A DNA stretch of 64,000 nucleotides from Heterocephalus glaber (lineage: Eukaryota; Chordata; Mammalia; Rodentia; Bathyergidae), in assembly GCF_000247695.1 (NCBI RefSeq), contig NW_004624781.1:8541641-8605640 (forward strand), given 5' to 3'. The position numbers and the translations under genes are program-made. Numbering within the stretch: position 1 is the stretch's first letter; each line of letters begins with the position of its first letter. The notes under the pieces are model-generated. The model was not told where the DNA came from. It was given only the letters and a program-made list of their open reading frames with translations, and searched no databases. Positions 35,250-48,529 of this stretch are shown here, piece after piece.

Positions 35250-36993
35250 GGCTGTGTTTTATAAAACCAAAGCAAGGAGACTGTAGGGATCATCTTGTCC
35301 AGTCTGCTCATTTTGCAGGCGAAGAAATCGAGGCCCAAGTAGAGAGAGGAAATGAATTGTCCAAGGTCGGTAGCAGGGCCACAACCTGTCTCTAGCTTCT
35401 CCGGTACTTGCTCCTCTGTGTTATCTCTCAGTCCATTCAGACTATAGTGTTCCATCCCGGCCCCAAACATTCATGTTCTCTTCAGTGTGAAATTCATTCT
35501 ATCCTCAGAGTACCAAAGGTCTTAATTAACTCTGGTGTGAAATCCAAATTTTAAAGCCAAAGTCTTACCTCAATGTCATCGAAATTGGTTATAGATAATA
35601 TTCAAAGTCTTTCATTCTGAGGCAAATGGCACTTCAGCTGTGAATGCTATAGCATCCACCATGTTACGTGCTTCCAAAATCCGATGGTGGGACAGGAGTA
35701 GAGTAGTTGTTCCCATTCCAAGGGAGAGACATAGGAGAGGAGAACCGTGATAGACACTTGCATCAGTCCAAACCCTGATGGCTTGAGAGTAGGTTTTGGC
35801 TTTGTGCTCTGCCTTTCAGACCCTTTGGGCGGAGGTCCTGCTCTATGGCTTTGGGTGTCCCACCCCTTGTCTTTGCTGGGCACAGCTCATAGAGTTGCCC
35901 ACCTGAGGCTCTCTGGGCTGGAATCACACCTCGAGGCGATGCAGGTCTAAGGACTCAGGGCCAGCTCATTCTCATGGTGCCCCTGGACCCCCAGCTCTCT
36001 GGGGCATCCCCTGAAATCCAGGTGGAGGCCCTCACGCCCCCACAGCTTTGCTTGGCAGGGAGCCTGCAGCAGGGGAGGGCGGGGGAGGCCACACCTGGTG
36101 CAGCTGAGAAGTGTGGCAATAAGGTTTGGGGAGCAGAGCCCACAGCGTGGGGGCAGCACTGGGCATTCCTGGGATGGGGTTCTGTCCTGCCAGCCCTGGC
36201 ACTGTGGATCTATAAGGGAGAGGGTCATGCATGACCTCTGAAATGACTTTAGGGACATTCTTCCACTATTTTAGACAGTAGGTCCCAGCTCCTGTTTGGA
36301 TGGCTAACTAATCTGCCTGTTGTTTGAATAGCACCTGGCCTCCCTTGAGCTGCCCAGTCTGTACTAATTCCCTTGTCAGGCAATCTGTGGGCACACTTCT
36401 GCTTTCTCCTAAACAGGTTTTCTTTTTTTTTCCCCTGATATAATTAGGCTGAGGACTTTTTCAAACTTCCCTTTTAGTTAATAATTCTGTCTTGAAATTG
36501 TCTCTTTTCATATTTTATTGTTAGCTGTCGAGAGGAAATAGGCCACCCCTTCAACACTGTGCTTAGAAATTTCCTTAGCCAAGTATCCAATGTCATCACT
36601 CCTGAATTCAATCTTCCACAAAACACTGGTACACAAACAAAGTTCAGCCCAGTTCTCTGGTACTTTACAACAAGGATGCCTTTCCTTCATTGACCAAGAC
36701 TGTATTCCTCATTTCCATCTGAAGCCTCACCCAGGTGCACTTTACTGTCCATATTTCTACCAAAATTCTGTTTGCAGCCACTGATGTATTCTCTCAGAAG
36801 GCTGAGACTCTCCCCTCGCCTTTTGAGCCCTTGTCAGCACTGCCCTTTGTGGTCCACTCCTGGCAATGTAGACTTTTCCCAGCAGGCATCTCACAACTCT
36901 TCCATCCTTTCCTCCTTATCCAGTTCCAAAGCCACATTTGCATTTATTAGGTGTTTATCGTAGTTGCATTACACTCTTGGCACCAAATTCTTT

Positions 36994-37229
36994 CTTAGTC
37001 CATTCAAGTTGTTACATAAAATAGCATAAACTTGGTGGCTTACAAAAACAGAAATTTGTTTCCTATACTTCTGGAGACTGGGAAATCCAAGATCCAGGCA
37101 CCAGCAGATTTAGTGTCTGATGAAAAAGCTCTCTGGGGTCTCCTATAAAAGAGTGTTAATCCCATCTGAGGACTTCCCAAAGACCCTAGCTCCTAATACC
37201 ATCATGTGGGGGGTTGGGATCTCTGCCAC
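36994..37229 (+). repeat. Old interspersed repeat (copy of 30390-30625)
   Basis: Same ancient repeat as in copy 1. Confidence 0.5.
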
Positions 37230-37278
37230 TTACAGAGTTAGCAGAGCCCCCCTGGCAACAAACTGCCCTTGGCAGTGA

Positions 37279-37810
<532 letters not shown>

Positions 37811-38402
37811 AGAAGCTTCTTAATCAGTTACTGGCACCCTCTCACTTCCAGGGAGCAGGTGGGACATAGTTTGTAAGTAGACTGATGACAGGAGACTTGA
37901 AACCCATGTCACAGGACTGAACTTTTGAGTACCGAAGAATGAAGTCCCGGGCACATTTGGAGGGTTGCTGGAGCTCCAAACCCAGCCCAACCCAGCCTCC
38001 CGCCTGCCTCTACCTGAGGCTGTGACTTTCAGAGCCCAGGGACCGCTGGCTGCACTCACCCACCCTGTCCCAAACTATGGCTGTCTAACTGCTTCCAGGG
38101 CCCACTGATCATTTGTGGTCGTTGGTACTCAGGGTCGAGAAAGTTCGCTGTGACCGCACAGGACCTTGTGAAGAAAGAATGTGGTCAGTGTGGAAGAACT
38201 GTCTCTCTTAGCAACAGCTTGGCTACACAGATGGCTGAGCCTTTGCAGATATCCAATGCATGAAGGTCCTTGAAATCATGATCAGACAGACCTATGTTTA
38301 CAAGGAGGAGACCATTTTGTGGCCTTGTCCAGAAACCCGTGTGTTCTTTCAAGCACCATGCTGGGTGCCTGGATATTGCTGCAGATACAAAATCAACTGA
38401 GG

Positions 38403-39948
38403 GGTTGAGGCTGAGAGAGAAGGCCACATTCCAGGTTGAGACTCTGAAAATAACCCATTCCTGCCTCTGTTGCTAGCCTTGCACTGTGCAGTGGAGAATT
38501 CTCAGTTGTGATTTGTCAAAATCTGGGTTTGGATTCTTGGAACAGCTGAATTGCTATTGCTTAGCACTCTATTTTCCAGCACTGGAGATTTGAAGGCTTC
38601 TGATCCTCAAGAAGTTCTTGCTGTCCTCATGGCTTCCAGTCAAAGGAGTCAATCCTGTGAGGGTTCAGGCTCCTCGTAGGATGCATGCTTCTCTCACATC
38701 CTGCAAAATGTGCTCCTAAATGCCAAGTTATGTAAGTTGGTGTCATTTCTGCTCCACAAGTATCAAAAGAAGGAGCAGGTCACCATGAAAGAAATGCTGC
38801 ATGTTCTGCCCCATGATTACTGTAACAACTTCCCTCTGAACTTTTGGAAACTCTGTGAGTCCATGTATCTGGGCTTTGGCATTAAAATCAGGAAAGTGAA
38901 TTACTCTGGCAATACATATGAGCTAGTCCCCATTTTGGGTCTTACATACAGTGGGATACTAGATGGCGATGATGGAAGAATCATTCTCAAAATCGACATC
39001 ATTATATTTGTCCTGTCTCTAATCTTCATAGAGGGCATCCGTATCAGTGAGGAGGACCTAACTGAAAAAGTGAAAAGATGGGACAGGTTAGCTCACTCTG
39101 AGCATACTCATTTTGAGGAAGCCTGGAAATCCATCACTGAGGATTTAGTACAGGAAGAGTACCTGATGTACCGGCAGATTCCTAACAGTGATCCTGCTCG
39201 CTATGAGTTCCTGTGGGATCCAAGGGCCCACGCTGAAACCAGCAAGATGAAACTCCTAGTTCCTATGGCCCATCTTAATGGAATAGATCCCAAGTCTCAT
39301 CCAGAACTATATGAAGAGGCTTTGGAAGCAGAACTAGGTATAGAGCCAGAGTTCCTGAGAAACAGGGGATACTGCCCAAAGGTGTCAGTGAATTTGTTCT
39401 CCCCCGAGAAGAAATGAGGCCCATTTTCAGTCTCTGTGGAGAGCAGGCAGTTTTCTAAGTAGCAAAGAGCCAGGGGAGGGGTAAAATAGCACGCATAGCA
39501 TCTTGCTGTCTCCTCTACTTGGGTCACTTGGAAATGAACAGGGGTTTTCTTTATGGTTTTTTGAAGTATTGGTCCTTTTGGGGGGAGACTGAAGGAGCTT
39601 GCATATTTATTGAATGATATTGATCTCCTGTGTATTTTTAGTTTTGTGATGTTGATCTTTGTGTTTTCTGATGGGAATGTGATTTTGTGTAACACTGATC
39701 ACAAATGGAGTGCATTTTCCATTCAAATGGAACAGTCTTTCCTGTTTTATCATACATACAGAAAAACTATTCAATTTATTTATGATAAAATGGGAGTGGG
39801 ATAGGAATTTCCTTGAAAATTGTATGTTTACATCAAGTTAGAGGGACCCTAGAAAAAGTGATAAGGATGAAAATCAAACATTGTCTGCTGCTTATTTCTT
39901 TTCCCCTGTTGATCTATAGTATTAAACTTACATTTATTGCAAAAAAAA
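38403..39948 (+). pseudogene. MAGE-family processed retrocopy, complete (copy 2)
   Basis: Full-length retrocopy of a MAGE-family mRNA. It is bounded by a 14-bp target-site duplication, AAAATCAACTGAGG, at 38389-38402 and 39949-39962. It ends in an ATTAAA signal at 39921-39926, about 14 nt before the poly(A) run that starts at 39941. The MAGE homology domain is open from 38680 to the TGA at 39415-39417 with signature SDPARYEFLWDPRAHAETSK. A TAG at 38677-38679 separates it from the Ser-rich N-terminal remnant. The domain could start at the ATG at 38785. In the central part, the segment before IEGIRISEEDL is hydrophobic (ILKIDIIIFVLSLIF), as in related MAGE proteins. It sits in a DAPK2 intron in the same orientation. 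Type I MAGE (A/B-like) is my best guess for the parent. Confidence 0.88.
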
Positions 39949-40029
39949 AAAATCAACTGAGGCCCTGTCTGAGCCCAGTTCTTTGTTTCCAGGGAATTTA
40001 GTGGAGGAGATAGAAAGGAAAGATCACGA

Positions 40030-40145
40030 GCTCTAAGTGTTGTGATGGGGGAAGCACAGGGGAGCCCAAAGGAGGGGACTTCTCAGTCAGATTAGGGGAT
40101 CAGAGTGGGCTTCCTGGAAGAGGCAGTATTAGAAGAGGTGCTCTG
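40030..40145 (-). repeat. L2-like fragment
   Basis: GGGCTTCCTGGAAGAGGCAG is the reverse complement of a phrase typical of the L2 3' region. Diverged. Confidence 0.5.
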
Positions 40146-40964
40146 TAATAGAAGCTGTTCTTGTTATTTCCCTTCCTGGAATGGAGAAAAGAGAAAAACA
40201 ACTGTGTACGTGGTTCCCAAATGGCCTAATGCATTCAGTGCCTGGCAGCCAGGGGACTGAGTGGTGAGTGGCAGAGAAGAGACCAGGAGAAGGGCAGGAG
40301 GCAGGCAACAGGAGTGGGAGGATGGATAGAATAGGGGCTGAGGCCGTTATCTGGGCAAGAGAGACATGGGAGGAGTGATTCAGCCTGAGATCGATCGGGT
40401 GCCTGCTTCAATGCAGAGATGAGGGAGAGGGCAGAGTCCAGGATGACCCCAAGTTCTGGCGTGGGGAACTGGCCCAGAGAGGGTATGGTGCAGCTGTAGT
40501 CCCACAGCAGCTATGCCAGCATAGTCCCCCCTCCTGATGCTTATTGTCACGTAGCTTGAATTCCTCCTACAGAGAACATCTTGCAGAGTTTCCCTCCAGT
40601 TTCCCAGAGTAAAACTGGGTCATAGAGGAGGGAGAGGCCCGGGCAGGGCTTTGGACCTCAGGGTAGCAATGCACCAAGCAGGAAGTGCTCTCTGCCTGGA
40701 TTGTACCTATGTCTCCTTCCTCATAATGCCATGGACAATTAACCTGCTGTTTTCTTGTATCTTTGCTGGCTCCAAGAGGCCACCTCCACACAGCTCCTTT
40801 GTCTTTTCTCCAAAGGTGATGGCAGAGGTGGGAGGAATCACTGAAGCCATCAGGGCCTGGTAACTTAGCAGGGTCACTGTGTGTGGTTTGCTTCTGTGGT
40901 AGCTCACTGCAGTAGGGGGATCACTGGCTTGGAGTCAGCCAGGTTGGGGATCCATCCTTCATCT

Positions 40965-41115
40965 GTCATGAACCAGAATACATCAGAACCTCAGTTTTTC
41001 AGTCTTGATGCAAATAACACCAGCTACCTGGCAGAGTTGTTGTAAGGGTTAGAGACAAGCAGGATGAAGTGCTGAATATAGAATAGGTACTCTGGTATAG
41101 ATGCTGTCCTTGTTA
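40965..41115 (+). repeat. MIR fragment
   Basis: AACCTCAGTTTTTCAGTCTT, then CTGGCAGAGTTGTTGTAAGG follows the sense MIR order. Confidence 0.65.
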
Positions 41116-41939
41116 TTTCTCTCTCCAGAATAGAAGAAAAACAAAACACAACTATTGTTACAGTATTTTGGGTCCCGATAGACTTAGGACAGCAGACCCT
41201 GCTTGTTAGTGCGGTTCTACAAGGCTCAGCAGAGAGCTGAGATTGGTTGCTGCGTAGGACTGTCTCGGGGCCGGTATCTACTTCCGTGGCTCATTCTGGA
41301 TATTTTCCATGACCTGGAGAAAGGCTGGGTTTCCCCTGAAGGAGGAAGATGCTGCTAATCCCCACCCACAGCCACATAGCCTGACTGTGTGGACTCCAAG
41401 CTTTCCAACTCCCCACATGTGGGATCCTTGGCCCAGGCGCAGCTGGGCACCTTTGGGCAGTGATGAGTAGCAATTGCCTCATGGTTGGGGAGACTTCCGG
41501 GAGCCCAAATGTGGATGTGTGTGCCTCCTGGCTGGAACTTTTCACCAGCTGGGAGGATCATGCAGAATGGCCAGCTGGTACCTTCAGGAAACTTCTTGGT
41601 TCCATGTGGTTTCCTACATCTAAAATCCACATTTTGCTTCCCGATTTTCCTTTCCCATGAGGGACCTCGGCTTCTCCCTCTCCTGCTTGTGTTCTGTTAC
41701 TCTTTCCCCAGGGAACCAGCTACCGAATTGTCTCCACATCCTGCCAGTAACCCGCTCTCCATTCGCCCTTCCAGGAGGAGCGACTCTCTGACTCGCCTCT
41801 GCCGTATGATTGTCCTCTCCTCCTGTGTTCAGTCAGGTGCTAGGGACAGTCAGGCCCTTGGACACTTAAGATTCATTCCCAGCCTTGTTACAGAGAGCAG
41901 CATATGAATAAATTAATGTAAGATAACCAACTTGTTAAA

Positions 41940-42400
41940 AACAGATCATGGCATGTTCTTGCCCAAAAATCTGCAGTGCCTCCTTGTTACCCATAGGATG
42001 CATGATCGAATGGGTGGATTCAGGCCTCTCCCTGGCCCTGTTTCTGGCCTCATGTGTACTTGCACACCCAAAGCATGAGCCACAGGCAGCAAGACCACAG
42101 ATGTGTGTTCTGGCCTCTCCTCTGTTCATGCCATTCCTATCCAGGATGCTGCACCTCTTTCTTTTCCTCCCCCATGGACTTCCTACTCATCCTCCAAGCC
42201 CACCAGAAATGCCATTTCCTCCTGGAAGCATTTGCCATCCTTGCCACCTTCCCAAAGCATAACTAAGAGCTGACCTGCCTCTCTCTTTTTGTTGCCCTTT
42301 GTTCACATCTGTGCCGGGAGCACTCCTCCTTATGAGTCACTTTCTGCAGCAGTGTCTGACACTTGATGAGTCACAGTGTTGGACGGATGGCTGGATGGAG
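41940..42400 (+). repeat. L2 LINE 3' fragment
   Basis: AGATCATGGCATGTTCTTGC, CAGTGCCTCCTTGTTACCCA, CTCATCCTCCAAGCCCACC and TTTCCTCCTGGAAGCATTTG appear in the order of the mammalian L2 3' end. Confidence 0.65.
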
Positions 42401-43334
42401 ACCAAATGTGCTCATGGATGTCCAAGACACTTTCCAATCCCACCTGGAAAATGCAAAGCAGTTACAGGCTGAGCTCAATTCATTGATGTGAACAGTATCG
42501 AAGAAGGAGAATGACACACGTTAATGTCACATGGTCCCTTCCTTCCTGAGGTCCACTGTCCACTACAGGAGGGCGCAGTGAGTCTCCAAATAAAAACAAA
42601 CAGATGCTGTCCAACACACCTGCCTCCAAGGGGTGGAGACAAAACTGGTGTGTGTTGTGAGTTCACCACAGATCTGGGCAGGTGGGGGTGGTGAGGACAG
42701 CTGATCTTGCCCTGAGTTATGTTAATGGAAGGGACACTGAGGCTGGGTGTCCCTCAGTACCAGGATGCAGCAGGCAGGGACAGTCCCCGGGAAATGGAGC
42801 TCAGGACCAGCCAGGAACCTCACTCTCGCATATGATCCCAACACAAATAAAGGCCTTGTGGAGGGTGTCTGTATGAGGCCCTGTGCTTATTTTAGATTTG
42901 GGGATTTCCCCCTGAATGTGGATGTCTCCTTCCTCCTCTCCCATCCCCACCCCAACCTGATCTGATTGGAGAACTCTGAGATGAAAGGCAGCCCTCAGGA
43001 CTGATGGCATTTTAAACAAAAAGAACAAGTTGGGAGAAATGATTAAAATTGTATATAAGCCAGGACCCCTGCACTCTGAGGTGGCTTTTGATTGATATAA
43101 ACAGTGAATTCCTGAGCAAGGGACTCTGAAGCATAAACCCCAGTTTCCCTGTGCCCCGAATCATCCTTTGAACTGTCCTTATGCCTATGTTGTGAGCAGG
43201 ACTGCTGGTCAAGCTTTCATAAGAATGGTAACCGTAACAATAACACTTTAGATGTATATAGCACTTTCTAGGATACATCATGATTATTTCTTTTTTTTAT
43301 TTGATCCTCATTAAGTAGAAGGAATTGTCATTTT

Positions 43335-43437
43335 GTGTGAGTGTTTGTTGCTGGAGATCAAACCCAGGGCCTTGTGCATGCTAGGTCTTGTGCGTGCTAA
43401 GCACTGTACCATTGAGCTGCATCACCATCCCCTATTG
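43335..43437 (-). mobile_element. ID-like SINE with internal duplication
   Basis: GCTGGAGATCAAACCCAGGG to CATTGAGCTGCATCACC. The CTTGTGCATGCTAGG segment is repeated as CTTGTGCGTGCTAAG, lengthening the element. Confidence 0.75.
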
Positions 43438-43440
43438 TCA

Positions 43441-43576
43441 CTTTTTTTTTTTTTTTTTTGAGACAGTGTGTCACTATGTAGTTCAGTCTGGCCTCAAACT
43501 TGTGGAAATCCTCCTGTCTCAGCCTCCCACGTGCTGGGATTACAGGTGTGTACCACAACATCCATCCTATTACTTT
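43441..43576 (-). mobile_element. B1 SINE
   Basis: T run, GAGACAGTGTGTCACTATG, CTCAGCCTCCCACGTGCTGG, and an end near ACAACATCCATCC. Confidence 0.88.
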
Positions 43577-43594
43577 TTTTTTTAACCTACAAAG

Positions 43595-43690
43595 CAGTTA
43601 AGATTTAAAGCAGTTTAATAACTTGCCCAAGATCACTCAGGTATTTAATGATAGGCTGGGACTTGAACTTAGCCAGAGAAGAAACTCATA
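43595..43690 (-). repeat. MIR fragment
   Basis: TAACTTGCCCAAGATCACTC followed by GGCTGGGACTTGAACTTAG matches the antisense MIR core. Confidence 0.65.
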
Positions 43691-43895
43691 AGTAAAGCTG
43701 AGTGTCAGCAACTTTTATTTTATTTCATGATTCTGATAGTCCAGATTTCTTACTTTCTTAGGTCATCCTTTTTATACATAGTTAATCCAAAAACTATATT
43801 GTGCTATACATTTATTCTTTACACAGTTAATTTCTTATGTGGTTATACTGTTTTCTCTTCCTAGTAAATTATACTTCATATTTAAAAATAGTTAC

Positions 43896-43973
43896 AGCCA
43901 GGGATTTAGCTCAGTGGTGCCAATGCCTGCCTCACAAGCACAAGGTCCTGAGTTCGATTCCTGGTACCAAAAA
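43896..43973 (+). mobile_element. ID SINE
   Basis: CAGCCAGGGATTTAGCTCAG to GATTCCTGGTACC. The tail has grown into a GATA microsatellite. AAAAATAGTTA flanks the element and the microsatellite. Confidence 0.9.
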
Positions 43974-44003
43974 ATAGATAGATAGATAGATAGATAGATA
44001 GAC
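43974..44003 (+). repeat. (GATA)n microsatellite
   Basis: About seven TAGA/GATA units followed by GACA and AAAT variants, grown from the A tail of the preceding ID. Confidence 0.92.
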
Positions 44004-44032
44004 AGACAAATAAATAAAAATAGTTAATCTGT

Positions 44033-44213
44033 ATAGCCAGGTATAGTGGCACATGCCTGTGATCCCAACTACTCAGGAGGCTGAGGTAGGAGGATCACAA
44101 GTTCAAGGCCAGCCTGGGCAAATTAGTGAGACCCTGTCTTAAAACAAAAAATAGAAAGAGCTGGGGATATAGCTCTGTGGTAGGTTACCCTTGGGTTCAA
44201 CCCCCAATCTTGC
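44033..44213 (+). mobile_element. B1-dID dimeric SINE
   Basis: B1 arm (GCCAGGTATAGTGGCACATG) joined to dID arm (GAGCTGGGGATATAGCTCTG). An AAT-type microsatellite follows. Confidence 0.87.
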
Positions 44214-44253
44214 AGTAGTAATAATAATAACAATAATAATAATAACAATAATA
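44214..44253 (+). repeat. (AAT)n microsatellite
   Basis: Repeated AATAAT and AACAAT units, interrupted by the ID insertion that follows and continuing after it at about 44337. Confidence 0.9.
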
Positions 44254-44335
44254 GGGGCTGGGGATTTAGCTCAGTGGCACCTCGCCTGCCTCAAAAGTAC
44301 AAGGTCCTGAGTTTGATCCCCAGTACTGGAAAAAA
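44254..44335 (+). mobile_element. ID SINE inside microsatellite
   Basis: GGGGCTGGGGATTTAGCTCA to GATCCCCAGTACTGG and an A run, inserted in the AAT repeat. Confidence 0.9.
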
Positions 44336-46179
44336 AAATAGTAATAATAATAATTTGTATATTGTGAATTGCTATAGAATGTGCCTGCGCTGGAGAGCTA
44401 GGAACTGGTGTGGCTTTGAGACACAGCGTACACAGGGAGCATCATCTTTAGTATGGGGAGGCAGATGTGATCTGCATTTTACAGATGAGAAAACTAAAAC
44501 GAAACTGCAGTCTTTCTTTGGTCCTTGTTTCCTTTGCCATCACTGTGAGCTGTGCAGAGGCCTCTTGCTGCTCCCAGCTACCCACCGCTGTCCCCTCTGA
44601 ACCTGGCCCAGGCCTGATGGCCACCGAAGTACTGTGTGTGTCTGTCCCATCAGGTACTGCGGGCCCTGCCATCCTAGGGTTAGGGTTACTCTCAAAAAAC
44701 CAAAAAAAGAAAGAAAAGAGAATGATGGGATAAGTGTGTTAGAAGTAAGGGGTAGTATTCTGAAGGGATAGCAATGCATCTTTTACTGTAATAACATTTT
44801 TTAAAAGATTAAGCATCCACCATAGTTTTCAGTCGTATCATCATCAATCACGGGGTGATGATAAACAGCATCAGGCCACTTTTTGTACCTTTTTCCAGCC
44901 TCTAAGTAACATCCTCAAGGTAGGGTTCATAAGGACTCCTAGGGTTCATTGCCCAGTGTTAGGCTGCTGGCAATTGGCAGAGCTGGGCCGGAACCCAGAT
45001 TCCAAGGCCTGTGCCACATGGATTCTCCAAAATCTCGGTGTTCAGGAGCCAAGTATGTGTCTGCACTGGTTCATTTATCTGTCTGGTAAATGGTGACTGA
45101 GCCCCTACCACAGTGCCAGGCTCTCATGTGCTGGGGATAGATTTGAGAGGCAAGGCTCTGTTGTCCCCCCCGGGGCTTTGGACAGGGGCACAGAACATGG
45201 AAGGGAGGGATTACAGTGAAGTTGACTCTCTGCTGGAGTCATGGACAAGGTGCCATGCAGGCCCTTGGGTGGGAACAACTCCTGTGCGTGGGGAAAGGGA
45301 GCAGGTCACACCCAGTGTTCCAGCGTGGGTGCTGGGGCTGGGTGGAGAGACAGGAGAAGGAGCCCAGGAAAGGCTCTCTGGTAGAGTAAACTGCAGGTCA
45401 GAGTGGGGATGAGGAGGTAGCAGATGCACCAGAGGGTGAGCTGGCAGTGGTAGAAGGGCGGGAATCCCTTGAATGCCAGGCAGATGTGGACATTGGGCAT
45501 AAGCTGCACAGAGGCTCACAGAAAGGGCTGCCTGCAGTCTCATCTCTGGTGTTCCAGGGGGAGGGCAGTGCATCACTCTGACTCCTGCCCATGGAGGCCT
45601 GCAGTGAGCAGTGCTTTCTCAGGTTTCCCAGTGCTGATGGAGCCATCCAAGGCCTGACTTGCATTGCCACTGAGGCTCTGCAGGCAGCTCCTGTCCCCAT
45701 AGCACAGACCTGGCTGGGCCATGGCTCTGCTGAGCTGAGCAGCCTCACTCAGCAGCAGGGGGGCTGTGAGGGCACCCAGAGGGGACCCTGGACTGGGCTC
45801 AGCAGGCTTGGGCTCTGCTTCTTGCTCAGTGACCTTGGGAGCTTCTTGTCCTCTCTGGATGCTCTGTAACGTGCAGGGGTTAAAGGACCTCTAAGATCTC
45901 TGCAGCCCCAACATCATGATGCTGGGGGTGAAGCAGAGTGGAAGGAGGGAAGCAGGAGACAATGGGGGACCCATAAGAGGACACGTTCTTCAGCTGAGTG
46001 CAGGGGATTCTGTGGGGTTCAGGCTGAGCCCCCAGGGATGGATGTGAGTGCCGCCTCCCAGAAAAGAATGAGCAAACACAGCTGCTATTCTCCGCAGTCT
46101 CTGCAGCATCTACGTGGGCCATCTCTCAAATGCTCAGAGCCACTCTGTGCCTTCCCAGACGCTGTCGCTCTTTCACAGA

Positions 46180-46290
46180 CTCAGGTCACAAGAGGTCGAG
46201 TGACTTTGCCCAGGTTTCACATTGTGAGTGGTGGAGCTGAGATTTGAACCCAGACCTGCCTGATTCTAAGCCCACTTTATTGTGGTGCCC
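46180..46290 (-). repeat. MIR fragment
   Basis: AGTGACTTTGCCCAGGTTTC followed by GGAGCTGAGATTTGAACCCA is a clear antisense MIR core. Confidence 0.75.
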
Positions 46291-47182
46291 CTGAGGGTGC
46301 TGATCCCAAACCAGCTCCTGGGTAGGCTGTGTTGGACCCAGAGGACAAGGGACCCCTTGGAGGACCGGTTTCCTATTGGTACCACAGCAGGCATCTCTGG
46401 CAGAGCTGTAGGACAGGGCTCCCAGGGTGCAGGGGTTGGGTAGGCCTGTTTTGACAGGCAGGGCAGTTCCACCCCTGGCAGGAGCAGCATCTACAGAATT
46501 CGATCCCTTCCTCCGGATAAGATACTGTGGAGGTGAGCTCAGGTGTGTGGGTGAAGTATCTGGCTGAGGTGAAGGAGCTGGGAGAAGGACAGGTGGAAGG
46601 AAATATGGAGAGGCTTGTGCTACCCCAGTGGGCGGCCTGGCGCAGGCCCAGCTGCCTGTGACCACAGTGGTTCTTCTTCCTTCCAAACCTGGGGTGGGAG
46701 ACAGCCTTTTCACATCCCACCTTTCGGCCAGAGCAGTGGAAATTTGCCCAGGACGCTTGAGGGTTCGTCCCACCTTGAAATCACTGAGCCTCCAGCCTGG
46801 AGGGGCCTGGGATGGCAACCAGTGTCTGCCTTAGAGCTGGGGGCTGAGGCTCAGAGACAGGAAGTGACCTGTGTAAGCTCACAGGCTTTGGGTGGTACAG
46901 CTGGAACTGCAGTTTCACCTTGCTCTGCTTGGAGTGAGGGAAGCAAAGTCTAGACCCTGGGGAAACTGCTGTTCTGCTGACCCTCAGCTTGCTTTCAGAC
47001 CCTCCGTGAGTGTTGAGTAGTCCTATCTCAGCAATGTGGGGAGGAGTGCAATTGAGCGCCCCTTGTGGTGGTGGAGGGCTTCTGTAGGGCCACCTGCTCT
47101 GATTCTTTCCATTTATTTCTGCAAAATTAATGAAGCATGCAGCATGCAAGACACTGTAGGCAAGGCCAGGAACCTTAGAACT

Positions 47183-47396
47183 GAACTGAGCCTGTAATCC
47201 CAGCTACTCAGGTGGCTGAGGCAGGAAAATCGAAAGTTTGAGGCCAGCCTGGGCAATGCAGCAAGACCCTGTCTTTAAAACTAAAACAAAACAAAACAAA
47301 ATGGGCTAGGGATATAGCTCAGTGGCAGAGCACTTGCCCAGCCTGCATGAGGTCCTAAACCCAATCCACAGCACCAAAACAACAACAACAAAAACA
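47183..47396 (+). mobile_element. B1-dID dimeric SINE
   Basis: B1 arm with CCTGTAATCCCAGCTACTCA and a longer ID-like arm (GGGCTAGGGATATAGCTCAG, GGCAGAGCACTTGCCCAGCC) ending in CAACAACAACA. Confidence 0.83.
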
Positions 47397-47784
47397 ATGA
47401 ATTGAATTTTCCCAGGGAAAAGGCTACCATCTAGGAATGTGGCACTATAGATAAGAGACAGCCTGCAGCTTAGGGTTGCCAGCAAGTGTTGGTGATGATG
47501 AGGGGCAGAGCACCAGGTCAGGGGAAGGGTCCCTAGCCCTAACCCTTTGAACATGTGAAGGCAAGGTAAACAGCCAGCACAGGATGGCATCTAGGGGTTT
47601 TTTCAAGCATGACCACATCCCACAAAGGACTGAAGAGCAGTCCAGGCAGCAAGGCTGGGGAGGCACCTTGGGGAGCCATGTGGGCTTTTTCTGGTGGTCA
47701 GGGTGATCCCTGAAGATATTTAACCAGACTAGGAGATATGATGCGGAGAGCAGAGGCTGGACTACCAGGGAAGCCCCTCTTGAC

Positions 47785-47950
47785 TCTTCCATTCTGAGAT
47801 GTTGGACCTTGGGCAAGCCATGTTGCATTCTGGGCCTCAGTTTCTTCATCTGTGAAATAAGGATGCTAACAATGCCTACCATTCAGGTGGCTGCCAGGAT
47901 CATGTAGTGCATTAGCGTGGAGCTTGGCTTGGTAAATGTGCGGTAAATGT
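47785..47950 (+). repeat. MIR element
   Basis: TTGGGCAAGCCATGTTGCAT, GGCCTCAGTTTCTTCATCTG and GGTAAATGTGCGGTAAATGT in sense MIR order. Confidence 0.75.
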
Positions 47951-48529
47951 TAGTCCTGCCATGCTTCCATAGCTATCATTGGGCCATTTGTGGAGAGGTT
48001 GAGACTGCAATACAGAAGCTTTTTCAAAAGCAGAAGGGTCTGCAGATGCAGGGGTCTAAGTCCCTGGCTAGACTGGAATCCCCTTGGTGGCCCAGGAAGG
48101 AAGCAGAGACACCATTTGATGGGAGAGAGGCTGTGGCTTCTGTCTGCTCCCAGATCTGAATGGGCAGGGGCATCTGGTCCAAATGGCCTGATGAGTGAGT
48201 GGGGACAAGAACCAGGTCCTGACTGCCCAGGAGAGCCTTGCTGCTGTCCCATGGCCATCTCCCAGAGCACCCCTTCAGGCCATGTTCCTCTATCCAGACC
48301 TGGCCTGGGCGCTGTCTCACCGGGCCCTCTGCTTTCTCATCTGAGATGAGGAGACCCAGCTTAAGGCTCTAAGGTCCAGGCTAGACACATGGCTCAGGAG
48401 CCCCACACACATGTGAACATGTCACCGCAAGAACAGCACTCTGCAGTTTGGTTGCCTGCTGAAGCATTGTGGCCACTTCTCCCCAGGGTAAAGTCACAAG
48501 ACCCCCAAGAAGGCGGGAAGGGGGTCATT

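Noticed and set aside
44678..44692. Telomere-like GGGTTAGGGTTA
   Set aside because: Only two units, well within chance; not an interstitial telomere array.
46186..46818. 210-residue open frame on the minus strand
   Set aside because: It overlaps an antisense MIR and other frames, with Pro/Ser/Thr-rich composition and no family similarity.
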